Below are positions 9,010 to 16,510 of a stretch of 51,212 nucleotides of DNA, piece by piece. Origin of the DNA: Candidatus Rokuibacteriota bacterium (GTDB lineage Bacteria > Methylomirabilota > Methylomirabilia > Rokubacteriales > CSP1-6); assembly GCA_003221455.1 (NCBI GenBank), contig QHRX01000029.1:1-51212 (forward strand), given 5' to 3'. The position numbers were made by a program, and so were the translations under genes. Within the stretch, counting starts at the first letter, position 1. The number at the start of each line of letters is the position of its first letter. The notes beneath the pieces were generated by a model, which was not told the DNA's origin, searched no databases, and worked only from the letters and a program-made list of their open reading frames with translations.

Positions 9010-9543
9010 TCAACCTTGCGTCCACTCGACGTCGTTGAATCCGCGGTTGATGTAACCGCCCTTTTCCCAGGAAGAGCCCTCGTACCCGAACTTCGACCAT
9101 ACGGCTTTGTTGTTGTAGAAATAGAACTGCGTCTTGTTGAGCATGTCGGAGAAGAAGGGCGTGCCCTCCAGCTTCTTCATCGCCTCGAGCTGCACCTCCG
9201 CAGTGACGGCGGTGAAATCGCCCCCGGCCGCCTTGTTCAGCTGAGCCAGGCCGTCGCGTAAACGGGAGGCCAGCTCGGGGGAGCCCGCCATGTCCCTGTC
9301 GATCGACTCCACGACGACCCAGTAGAACTCATCGCCTAGCTTGTCGTGGGGGAATAGCTGGCGGGCCATTGCCAGCGTCTCCTTGCCTTCCGTGGCGTTG
9401 AGAACGCCTAGGTTCGCCGCCAGCACCATCCGCGGGCCGAACCAGGAGCCGGTCCCCGGGCCCGACCAGAGGACATACACAGACACACCGGTGGCCCCGG
9501 CGGTCTTGATAAAAGTGCGCCGAGTCAGTTGGTTCCCAGACAT
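9010..9543 (-). CDS. Gluconate 2-dehydrogenase subunit 3 family protein (Tat-exported small subunit)
   Basis: 177 residues. LTRRTFIKTAGATG at the N-terminus is a twin-arginine signal. The body (LGVLNATEGKETLAMARQLFPHDKLGDEFYW) matches the small gamma subunit that partners GMC dehydrogenases and carries them through the Tat system as a hitchhiker. ATG 9543 follows GGGAGGG six bases upstream. The gene is 54 bases upstream of the flavoprotein gene. The usual third partner, a multihaem cytochrome c, is absent from this locus. Confidence 0.88.
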   Translation of the reverse strand: MSGNQLTRRTFIKTAGATGVSVYVLWSGPGTGSWFGPRMVLAANLGVLNATEGKETLAMARQLFPHDKLGDEFYWVVVESIDRDMAGSPELASRLRDGLAQLNKAAGGDFTAVTAEVQLEAMKKLEGTPFFSDMLNKTQFYFYNNKAVWSKFGYEGSSWEKGGYINRGFNDVEWTQG

Positions 9544-9653
9544 AGTCGCCCTCCCTGGCGCCGGTGCGGCCCTTGCTGCCGAGTTTGGTCGCTCCGACCG
9601 TGTCCTGGATCCTGGCTCAGGTCGGATGCCCCGCACGCCGCTCGACGCGCCCG

Positions 9654-9682
9654 AGGATTTGCCCAAAGAGGCGCTATGTCAA
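9654..9682 (-). promoter_or_regulatory. Candidate promoter of the GMC dehydrogenase operon
   Basis: On the minus strand a perfect TTGACA (complement of 9677-9682) is followed after 17 bases by AATCCT (9654-9659). The -10 is poor, but the position, about 110 bases upstream of the small-subunit start, is reasonable. Confidence 0.35.
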
Positions 9683-9683
9683 G

Positions 9684-9713
9684 GTGGCTTTCGGCCAGGT
9701 GGCTTTCGGCCAG
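9684..9713. repeat. 15-bp tandem duplication
   Basis: GTGGCTTTCGGCCAG occurs twice, back to back, at 9684-9698 and 9699-9713. It lies at the edge of the alcohol-dehydrogenase remnant, just upstream (on the minus strand) of the candidate GMC promoter. It looks like a local slippage duplication. Confidence 0.9.
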
Positions 9714-9714
9714 C

Positions 9715-10020
9715 GGCCGGACGAAGTGCCGGATTCCTCCTCACGTACGCGGGCGCAGCGGCCACGCGCGGCGCGCCGGGCACGATCACCAGGCGGATCG
9801 GGTTCATGCCGGCCAGCGCGTGGACGCGTCCTCGGCTTGCTCGAGGGGCAGCGAGCGCGTGTGCATCCGGTCGGAGGGGTAGTGGCCGGACTCGATGATC
9901 TCGACCGCGCGGAAGGTCTCCTCGACCGGCACGCTCAGGACGACGGGGATGGTGAGCTCCGTGCAGATCACGTCGCTCACAGGGACCTCGCGCGCGGGGC
10001 GCAGCCCCTTGAGCCTCAGG
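9715..10020 (-). pseudogene. Zinc-dependent alcohol dehydrogenase, frameshifted C-terminal remnant
   Basis: Read on the minus strand from about 10013, the translation contains GLRPAREVPVSDVICTELTI, then FRAVEIIESGHYPSDRMHTR and SLPLEQAEDA. This is the C-terminal end of threonine-dehydrogenase-like medium-chain zinc dehydrogenases, where an ELTI strand, an AVEIIESGRYP helix and an LPLEQAE helix occur in this order. After AEDA the frame runs to a stop at 9804, but a neighbouring frame continues as ALAGMNPIRLVIVPGA, the normal ending. So the fragment has a frameshift and lacks the catalytic and most of the NAD domain. Nothing upstream restores the missing part. Confidence 0.65.
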
Positions 10021-10111
10021 ACAGATCGGCGATGCGAAGCCGCGTGGTCGAGGGGGTCGGACGGATGGATGTCGAGCGACGGCCTCAGTTTATACGGCAC
10101 GATACGAACCG

Positions 10112-10141
10112 TTGCGCCGGGGCGGACCGATTCGCTACAGT
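10112..10141 (+). promoter_or_regulatory. Candidate promoter for the crotonase gene
   Basis: TTGCGC (10112-10117), an 18-base spacer and TACAGT (10136-10141) lie 41 bases upstream of the start codon. Match quality is moderate. Confidence 0.35.
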
Positions 10142-10182
10142 TGAGCGCCCTTGCCAGCAGCCGGGGCCCTGGAGGTGACGCG

Positions 10183-10971
10183 ATGGATTTCCTCGAGCAG
10201 GTGAAGGACGGCGTGGCGATTCTGACGATGAACCGGCCCGAGCGGCTGAACGCGATGTCGCGCCCGATGCTCGAGGCGATGGAGGCCGCGCTCGCGCGCC
10301 TGGCCGGTGCTCCGGAGATCGGCGCGGTCGTGCTCACCGGTGCCGGCCGCGCCTTCTGTGCCGGCGGCGACGTCAAGGCGATGGCCGAGGGCACGGAGGG
10401 TGCGGGGGGCTCGCTCGAGGAGCGGGCACAGCAGCTCCGCGCGCGGATGGAGGTCTCGCGCTGGCTCCACGAGATGCCGAAGCCGACGATCGCGATGGTG
10501 CGGGGTGCCGCGGCCGGCGCCGGTCTCTCGCTCGCACTGGCCTGCGACCTCCGCGTCGCGTCGGACACGGCGAAGTTCACCACCGCCTTCGCGCGGGTCG
10601 GCTACTCGGGCGACTTCGGCGGCTCCTACTTCCTGACGCGCCTGGTGGGCACCGCCCGCGCGCGCGAGCTCTACTTCACGGCCGAGCTGCTCGACGCGGC
10701 GCGCGCGCTCGCGATCGGGCTCGTCAACCGCGTGGTACCGGACGCGGAGCTCGAATCGGAGACCCTCGGCCTGGCCGGGCGTCTCGCCCGCGGGCCGCGG
10801 GTCGCCCACCGCTACATTAAACGCAACATGAACGCCGCCGAGAGTGGCTCGCTCGCCGAGCTGCTCGATCTCGAGGCCTGGCACCAGACGCGGACGGGTC
10901 TGACCGAGGATCACCGCGAGGCGGCCCGGGCGTTCGTCGAAAAGCGCGAGCCGCTGTTCCATGGCCGCTAG
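10183..10971 (+). CDS. Enoyl-CoA hydratase/isomerase family protein (crotonase fold)
   Basis: 262 residues. The oxyanion-hole segments are FCAGGDVKAM (about residue 63) and RGAAAGAGLSLALACD (about residue 107). The catalytic loop reads GYSGDFGGSYFLTRLVG, where hydratases normally carry a glutamate; an aspartate in this position recalls PaaG-like isomerases (SPDFGG...LPRLVG). ATG 10183 follows GGAGGTG by five bases. The next gene overlaps by 11 bases. It probably hydrates or isomerises an acyl-CoA; the substrate is not evident. Confidence 0.9.
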   Translation: MDFLEQVKDGVAILTMNRPERLNAMSRPMLEAMEAALARLAGAPEIGAVVLTGAGRAFCAGGDVKAMAEGTEGAGGSLEERAQQLRARMEVSRWLHEMPKPTIAMVRGAAAGAGLSLALACDLRVASDTAKFTTAFARVGYSGDFGGSYFLTRLVGTARARELYFTAELLDAARALAIGLVNRVVPDAELESETLGLAGRLARGPRVAHRYIKRNMNAAESGSLAELLDLEAWHQTRTGLTEDHREAARAFVEKREPLFHGR

Positions 10972-11623
10972 CAGATCGGACAGCCTGCCGCGGCGTTTCG
11001 CCCGAATCTACACCGCCGCCGTCGCCGACGTGATGGACGAGCTGGGACTGTTGCGCCAGACACTGCCCTCCACGATCCAGCCGCTGGCCCCCGACATGCG
11101 CTGCGCGGGCTACGGATTCCCCGCCCGCGGCCGGCCGCGGAAGCAGGGTCCCCGCGACGAGGTGATCCGAAAGTTCCTCGGCATGATCGGCGACGTGCCC
11201 CGGGACTCGGTGCTCGTGATCCAGGCCAAAGACGACGTGGCCGCCCACTTCGGCGAGCTGTCGGCCGAGTCGCTGCGGGCGCGCGGGGTGCGCGGGGTGG
11301 TGGTCGACGGGAGCACGCGCGACGCGGCCGCGATCGCGCGCCTGCGCTTTCCGACCTTCGTCCGGTACCGCACCCCGCAGGACTCGCTGCCGCGCTGGCA
11401 GGTCCAGGACTGGGGCCAGCCGGTGACGATCGGCGGCGTGCGGGTGGCCCTGGGCGACGTCATCGTGGCCGACCTCGACGGGGTCGTGGTCGTCCCGCGC
11501 CGGGTGGCCTACGAGGTGCTCCTCCGGTGCGAGAAGCTCGTGGGCACCGAAAACAAGGTCCGCGCCGCCGTCCGGCGCGGGACGAAGCCGCTGGAGGCGT
11601 ACGAGAAGTACGGCGCCTTCTAG
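10961..11623 (+). CDS. RraA-like aldolase/decarboxylase family protein
   Basis: 220 residues. The core HFGELSAESLRARGVRGVVVDGSTRDA corresponds to the active-site stretch (G-E-L...A-R-G...V-D-G...R-D) of 4-hydroxy-4-methyl-2-oxoglutarate aldolase/oxaloacetate decarboxylase, a fold shared with the RNase E inhibitor RraA. VIVADLDGVVVVPRR is the second conserved strand. It overlaps the crotonase gene by 11 bases, so a catabolic role on an oxo-acid derived from an acyl-CoA or aromatic pathway is plausible; that is an inference. Confidence 0.85.
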   Translation: MAASRSDSLPRRFARIYTAAVADVMDELGLLRQTLPSTIQPLAPDMRCAGYGFPARGRPRKQGPRDEVIRKFLGMIGDVPRDSVLVIQAKDDVAAHFGELSAESLRARGVRGVVVDGSTRDAAAIARLRFPTFVRYRTPQDSLPRWQVQDWGQPVTIGGVRVALGDVIVADLDGVVVVPRRVAYEVLLRCEKLVGTENKVRAAVRRGTKPLEAYEKYGAF

Positions 11624-11653
11624 CCCGGACCGCGGCCCGGGTGGCGCCGCCGG

Positions 11654-13087
11654 TCAGCGGCGGGAGGCGCGAGGGTGCCGGCCGGGGTCCCCGGCCAAGG
11701 TGCGCTTTGCGGCGGCGGCCCGCGGGGCGGTCCCGCCGAGCGTGGGGAGCCCGGCCTGCTCGAGCGGCCGATCGATGTGATCGCGGATCCACTTCGCATC
11801 CCACCATTCGACGGGCGTGATCGAAACGCCGTCGACGAGGACCTCGAAGTGGAGATGGTCACCCATGGCGAGCCCGGTCGAGCCGGTGCGCCCGAGCTCC
11901 TGGCCCTTTTCGACGGAGTCGCCCGCCTTCACCCCGGCGCTCGAGAGGTGGCCGTAGAGCGTCTGCAGGCCGAGCCCGTGGTCGACGATGACGGCGTTGC
12001 CGTAGATCGTCAGCGGGCCCGCGAAGGCGACCACACCCTTGTTCGCGGCGGGCACCGGGCTCTGTCTGAACGACGCGAGGTCGTAGCCAAGATGCACCTG
12101 CCGGTCGACCTCCCGGCCCCCGTAGAGGTAGGTGCGCGTCTCGGCGAAGTTCGAGAAGACCTTCGTGTTGCGGGGCTGGACGAAGGCGCCCTCCCACAAC
12201 GCGTGGGACGCCGTCCGGAGGGCGGCGCGCCGCTTCTCCTCCTCGGCCTGCCGGCGGAGGTCGCGGTTGATCAGGAGGAAGCCGTCGAGCAACGGCTGCG
12301 TGGGCGGGCGCTGCGGCAGGAGCTCCGGGACCTTGGTCTCGAGGAAGCTCTCCGCGAGGCGGATCCTGTCGCTGCGAAAGTGCCGGGTCCGAATCTCGGT
12401 CGGGACGCCGCGCGTCGCGGCGTTGCCCGCCTCATCGTGGGCGGCCACCGTGAGCGGGGTGCCCGGCCTGAAGTCCCAGGGGAGCCCGATGAGCGCCACG
12501 CGGGCACCGCCGTCTCCCGCCGGAAAGCTCGGGAAGGCGAGGGTGCCCGCTCGCACCTCGGCGGCATCGCCGCCCCGCAAGCGGAACACGACGATCCCGC
12601 CGCCGCCTTGCGACACGTACTGGGTCGCCGCCAGGACGTCGATCGACGGAGGCGTGAGGTCGATCGTGACCGGGATCGACGCCGCGGGGGCGTCGGTCCG
12701 CCGGAGCGGACGCCAATAGTCATCGCGCGCCCAGACCTCGAGCGTCGCCGCCCCTTCCCGGAGGCCGAGCGTGGCGCCCTGGATCGTGACGGGCGTCTCG
12801 AGCCGGCTCCCGGCGGGTGCCGGCTGCGTCAGCACCACCGCGCCGGCGCCGCCCTGCGCGATGCGGACCTCGGCCTGCGCGATCCGCCCCCGTGCCGCCT
12901 CCACGACGACGGTGAACGTCGTCGACAAGCCGATGAAGCGGGGCGGCGGGATGACGACGGCGCGCACGGGGGGCGCGGCCTGACGCCAGCCGAGGTAGGC
13001 CGCGGAACCGCCGGCCACGAGCACGACGAGGAGAGCGCCGAGGAGGCGGACCTTCCAACGGGAGCGCGGCGCCACGTCCGCCATCAT
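11654..13087 (-). CDS. M23-family (LytM-type) metallopeptidase, membrane-anchored
   Basis: 477 residues from ATG 13087. An N-terminal membrane helix (VRLLGALLVVLVAGGSAAYLGW) is followed by about 300 residues of beta-rich sequence, then a LytM domain in the last 150 residues. Zinc ligands are seen in HLGYDLAS (H and D) and in HLHFEV, with the usual YGHLS between. It would cut or bind peptidoglycan cross-links in the periplasm; all ligands being present suggests an active enzyme. No good ribosome site precedes either ATG 13084/13087 or the ATG at 13186, so the start is uncertain. The gene is convergent with the RraA-like gene. Confidence 0.88.
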   Translation of the reverse strand: MMADVAPRSRWKVRLLGALLVVLVAGGSAAYLGWRQAAPPVRAVVIPPPRFIGLSTTFTVVVEAARGRIAQAEVRIAQGGAGAVVLTQPAPAGSRLETPVTIQGATLGLREGAATLEVWARDDYWRPLRRTDAPAASIPVTIDLTPPSIDVLAATQYVSQGGGGIVVFRLRGGDAAEVRAGTLAFPSFPAGDGGARVALIGLPWDFRPGTPLTVAAHDEAGNAATRGVPTEIRTRHFRSDRIRLAESFLETKVPELLPQRPPTQPLLDGFLLINRDLRRQAEEEKRRAALRTASHALWEGAFVQPRNTKVFSNFAETRTYLYGGREVDRQVHLGYDLASFRQSPVPAANKGVVAFAGPLTIYGNAVIVDHGLGLQTLYGHLSSAGVKAGDSVEKGQELGRTGSTGLAMGDHLHFEVLVDGVSITPVEWWDAKWIRDHIDRPLEQAGLPTLGGTAPRAAAAKRTLAGDPGRHPRASRR

Positions 13088-13500
13088 AGCACCGCGTGCT
13101 AAGATGGCGCGCAGGTCGTGATCTTCCTCTGCTTCGCCGCTGCTGGCGCGCCGGCGCGCGCCCACGAACTCCGCGGGCTTCGCCAACTAGCGCTCACTCG
13201 GTCGACGCGGTGACCGCCGTCCCGAGGGCCGTCGCGGCCGGGCTCTGTCGCCCCACGACCGGGGGCGCGGCGGCGCTCGCCGAGTCCGACCCGGCCCCGG
13301 CGCCGCGCCCAGACTTGACGGAGTTCCGCCTCGAGCCCGGCGACTCCTCGTGGGACGGCCCGGGTTGGATCCGCGGCGGCGGGATACCAGCGCGTCCCGG
13401 CCCTCGACCCCCGAACGACGCTGGCGCCCAGGATTCGAGGCGCGTCCTGGACGTGGCGGCAGGCCGCCCGGGAACTTTGGGCGGCCGGGGCGGTCTAAGG
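13088..13500. other. Intergenic stretch with no recognisable gene
   Basis: Between the M23 peptidase and the sigma-factor fragment, open frames exist on both strands but are proline/arginine-rich, as expected of chance frames in GC-rich DNA. None shows a family motif, ribosome site or membrane pattern. Together with the fragments that follow it looks like decaying sequence. Confidence 0.5.
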
Positions 13501-13641
13501 ATGGATGCGGATCCGCCCGAGTTCCTGAGGCGGCTCTGGGCAGGCGAGGTCCGGGCGTTTCGAGGAGCTCGTCACCGCCCACCAGCACCGGGTCTTCGGC
13601 GTGGCGCTCCGGATGCTCGGCGGCGCGGCCGAGGGGGCGGG
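13501..13641 (+). pseudogene. ECF-type RNA polymerase sigma factor, N-terminal fragment with frameshift
   Basis: ATG 13501 opens MDADPPEFLRRLWAGEVRAF; after one extra T in the TTT at 13558-13560 the frame continues as EELVTAHQHRVFGVALRMLG and GAAE. Joined, this is region 2.1 of an extracytoplasmic-function sigma factor (…AFEELV..HQ.RVF.LALRMLG…AE). The next expected segment (EDVAQEAF…) is absent and the sequence then diverges, so only about 45 residues survive. No region 4 is found downstream. Neither the frameshift nor the truncation could yield a working factor. Confidence 0.6.
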
Positions 13642-13746
13642 TTCGACCGCGCTGAGTTCGGGCGTCTCTCTGACGACAGAGGCGACCAGGACCCCCACCA
13701 TCACGATCGCGGCCGCGTGCGGCGGGAGCTTCGCGCCGAGCGGTAG

Positions 13747-14566
13747 GAAGACTCGCTCGAGGACCGGTCGGAGCTGACGGGCTGGGTGACGATCGACAAC
13801 AAGAGCGGCGCCACCTACCGCGACGCCGCTCTGAAGCTCGTCGCGGGTGACGTCAACCGCGCCGACGAGCCCCGCCGTCTCGGCCGGGCGCTCGAGCTGG
13901 CCGCCGCGGCGGCGGGGCCGGACGCGCCTCGGGAGTTCGCCTCGGAGGGCTTCTTCGAGTACCACCTCTACACGCTCGCCGGGCGCACGACCATCAAAGA
14001 CAACCAGCAGAAGGCAGCTCGCGCTCCTGTCCGCCACCGACGTGCCGGTCCGGAAGCGTCTCGTCTACTACGGCGCCCAAGACTACTACCGGAACTCGTA
14101 CGGGACGCCGATCGGCAACCAGAAGGTTGGCGTCTATCTCGAAATCCGGAACGGCAAGGCCGATCACCTCGGTCTCCCGCTCCCGAAGGGCAAGGTGCGG
14201 GTCTACAAGGCCGACGCGTCGGGAAGCCAGGAGTTCGTCGGCGAGGACTGGATCGACCACACGCCCGAGGACGAGCGAGTCAAGATCAAGATGGGCAACG
14301 CGTTCGACCTGGTCGGAGAGCGCACGCAGAAGGACTGGCGGCGGATCGCCGACCGCGTGTGGGAAGTCGAGTGGGAGATCGTGCTCCGGAACCACAAGAA
14401 GCTGGGCCAGATCGTGACCGTGATCGAGCCGGTCCCCGGCGACTGGCAGGTGCTCAGCTCGACCCACCCATGCGAGAAGAGCGACCGCCACACGCTCACG
14501 TGGGAACTCGCGGTGCCGCGGGAGGGCGTCGCGAAGCTGGTCTACCGTCTCCGCACGCGCTACTGA
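13747..14566 (+). pseudogene. DUF4139 domain protein, N-terminally truncated and frameshifted
   Basis: From about 13768 the frame reads ELTGWVTIDNKSGATYRDAA then LKLVAGDVNR, a hallmark of DUF4139 proteins. It continues to TTIKDNQQK, where one extra G at 14013-14014 breaks the frame; the neighbouring frame picks up at once as QLALLSATDVPVRKRLVYYG and runs to TGA at 14564-14566 with an intact C-terminal half. The N-terminal half expected in this family of roughly 450-500 residues is replaced by the sigma-factor fragment, and an in-frame TAG lies at 13744. The single-base frameshift could be a sequencing error, but the missing N-terminus cannot. The family's function is unknown. Confidence 0.7.
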
Positions 14567-14600
14567 GCGCCACCGCGTGCGCCGGATCGCGGGCGACGCG

Positions 14601-14629
14601 TTGACACCCCCAGTGGCGTTCGCTAGAGT
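14601..14629 (+). promoter_or_regulatory. Strong sigma-70-type promoter of nuoLMN
   Basis: Perfect TTGACA (14601-14606), exactly 17 bases, then TAGAGT (14624-14629). Transcription would start about seven bases after the -10 box, at 14636, which is the first base of the nuoL GTG codon. Confidence 0.7.
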
Positions 14630-14635
14630 GGGTCG

Positions 14636-16510
14636 GTGTCGACGACCGTCTGGCTGATTCCCGCGTGCCCGCTCCTGGGCGCGCTCGTCAACATGGTCTT
14701 CGGAGGCGCGCTCGGTCGCCGGGCGCACTGGGTGGGGGTGCTGGCGGTCGCCGCCGCGTTCGTCTCGGCGGACGCGGTCTTCGCCCGGGTCCTCGACGGT
14801 CAGGTGTACGCGGGCGAGCTCTTCCCATGGATCGTCGCCGGCTCGTTCAAGACCGCCGTCTCCGTCCAGGTCGACTCGCTGACGGCGGTCATGCTGCTCG
14901 TCGTCACCGGCGTTGGATTCCTCATCCACGTCTACTCGGTCGGCTACATGGACGGCGACCCCGGCTACGCGCGGTTCTTCGCCTACCTGAACCTGTTCGT
15001 CTTCTCGATGACGATGCTCGTGCTCGCCGGCAACTTCTTGGTCCTCTACGTCTTCTGGGAGGCGGTGGGTCTCTGCTCCTACCTGCTCATCGGGTTCTGG
15101 TACGAGCGGCCGGCCGCCGCGGCGGCGGGGAAGAAGGCCTTCATCGTCAACCGCGTGGGCGACTTCGGATTCGGCCTGGGCGTGATGTGGCTCTGGACCG
15201 CGCTCGGCACGCTCGACTATTCGGCGGTGTTCAATTCCGTCGACCGGCTCGCGCCGGCCACGGCGACCGGCATCGCCCTCCTCCTGTTCATGGGCGCGTG
15301 CGGGAAGTCCGCGCAGCTCCCGCTCCACGTCTGGCTGCCCGACGCGATGGAGGGACCGACGCCGGTCTCGGCGCTGATCCACGCGGCGACGATGGTGACG
15401 GCCGGGGTCTATATGGTGGCGCGGAGCCACGCGCTCTTCGAGCGATCCGGCGTGGCCCTCGAGGTGGTGGCCTGGATTGGTGGCCTGACCGCAATCTTCG
15501 CGGCCACCACCGCGGTCATCCAGACCGACATCAAACGGGTGCTCGCCTACTCGACCGTGAGCCAGCTCGGCTACATGTTCGCCGCGGTCGGCGTGGGCGC
15601 CTACGCGGCGGCGGTCTTCCACCTCGTCACCCACGCCTTCTTCAAGTCGCTCCTGTTCCTGGGCGCCGGGAGCGTCATCCACGCGCTCGGCGGCGAGCAG
15701 GACCTGCGGCGGATGGGCGGGCTCGCCCCGCGCATGGTGCCGACCGCCGTCACCATGACCGTCGGTGCCGCCGGCCTCGCGGGCGTGCCGGGCCTCGCCG
15801 GCTTCTTCTCGAAGGACGCGATCCTGGCCGCAACCTACGCGGGCGGCCACCCGGGCCTCTGGTCGGTTCTGGTGCTCGGCGCGTTCCTGACGTCGTTCTA
15901 CGCCTTCCGCCTGCTGTTCCTGGCCTTCTTCTGCATGCCGCGCATGGCGAAGGAGACGGCCCACCACGTGCACGAGTCGCCGGCGGTGATGACGGTGCCG
16001 CTCGGAGCCCTCGCGACGCTGACCGCGCTGGCGGGATTCGCGGTGGGGATCCCGTCGGGCGCCGGCACGCCGTTCGAGCGGTTCCTGGCGTCGGTCTTCC
16101 CGCTCCACGAGGGAGAGGGCGGGGGATTCACGGCCTACGCCCTGCTGCTCCTGTCGGTGATCGTGGTCGCGGCCGGTTTTCTCCTCGCGTGGCTCATGTA
16201 CATGACGCGCGCCGTGGCGCCCAACGCGATCGGACGGCCGAAGACCCGGCTCCATACCCTGCTCCTCAACGCATACTACGTCGACCGGATCTACGACGCG
16301 CTCATCGTCCGCCCCCTCTACGCGTTCTCGGTCTTCCTCGCCCGCGGCGTCGACCTCGGCCTCCTCGACGGCGTGGTGAACGGCCTCGGCCGCGCCGTGG
16401 TCGGGTCGGCGCAGCGTCTCCGGCGTCTCCAGACCGGCTACGTCGTCAACTATGCGCTGACGATGCTCCTGGGCGTTGTGGTCCTGATCGGCTTCCTGCT
16501 CGCTCGATGA
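14636..16510 (+). CDS. nuoL: NADH-quinone oxidoreductase subunit L
   Basis: 624 residues, normal length for this antiporter-like membrane subunit of complex I. The Proton_antipo core contains FWEAVGLCSYLLIGFWYERP, the charged-lysine region FIVNRVGDFGFGLG, LPDAMEGPTPVSALIHAATM, and KRVLAYSTVSQLGYM. The C-terminal part (NAYYVDRIYDALIVRPLY and the last helix) is the long lateral-helix region found only in NuoL. GTG 14636 is the only sensible start, and no ribosome site precedes it; it coincides with the predicted transcription start. NuoM follows with a four-base overlap. The other nuo genes are not upstream. Confidence 0.96.
   Translation: MSTTVWLIPACPLLGALVNMVFGGALGRRAHWVGVLAVAAAFVSADAVFARVLDGQVYAGELFPWIVAGSFKTAVSVQVDSLTAVMLLVVTGVGFLIHVYSVGYMDGDPGYARFFAYLNLFVFSMTMLVLAGNFLVLYVFWEAVGLCSYLLIGFWYERPAAAAAGKKAFIVNRVGDFGFGLGVMWLWTALGTLDYSAVFNSVDRLAPATATGIALLLFMGACGKSAQLPLHVWLPDAMEGPTPVSALIHAATMVTAGVYMVARSHALFERSGVALEVVAWIGGLTAIFAATTAVIQTDIKRVLAYSTVSQLGYMFAAVGVGAYAAAVFHLVTHAFFKSLLFLGAGSVIHALGGEQDLRRMGGLAPRMVPTAVTMTVGAAGLAGVPGLAGFFSKDAILAATYAGGHPGLWSVLVLGAFLTSFYAFRLLFLAFFCMPRMAKETAHHVHESPAVMTVPLGALATLTALAGFAVGIPSGAGTPFERFLASVFPLHEGEGGGFTAYALLLLSVIVVAAGFLLAWLMYMTRAVAPNAIGRPKTRLHTLLLNAYYVDRIYDALIVRPLYAFSVFLARGVDLGLLDGVVNGLGRAVVGSAQRLRRLQTGYVVNYALTMLLGVVVLIGFLLAR

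Noticed and set aside
13096..13746. 216-residue plus-strand open frame between the M23 gene and the DUF4139 remnant
   Set aside because: Most of it shows only chance proline/arginine composition. The recognisable part is the sigma-factor fragment, which shifts to a different frame.
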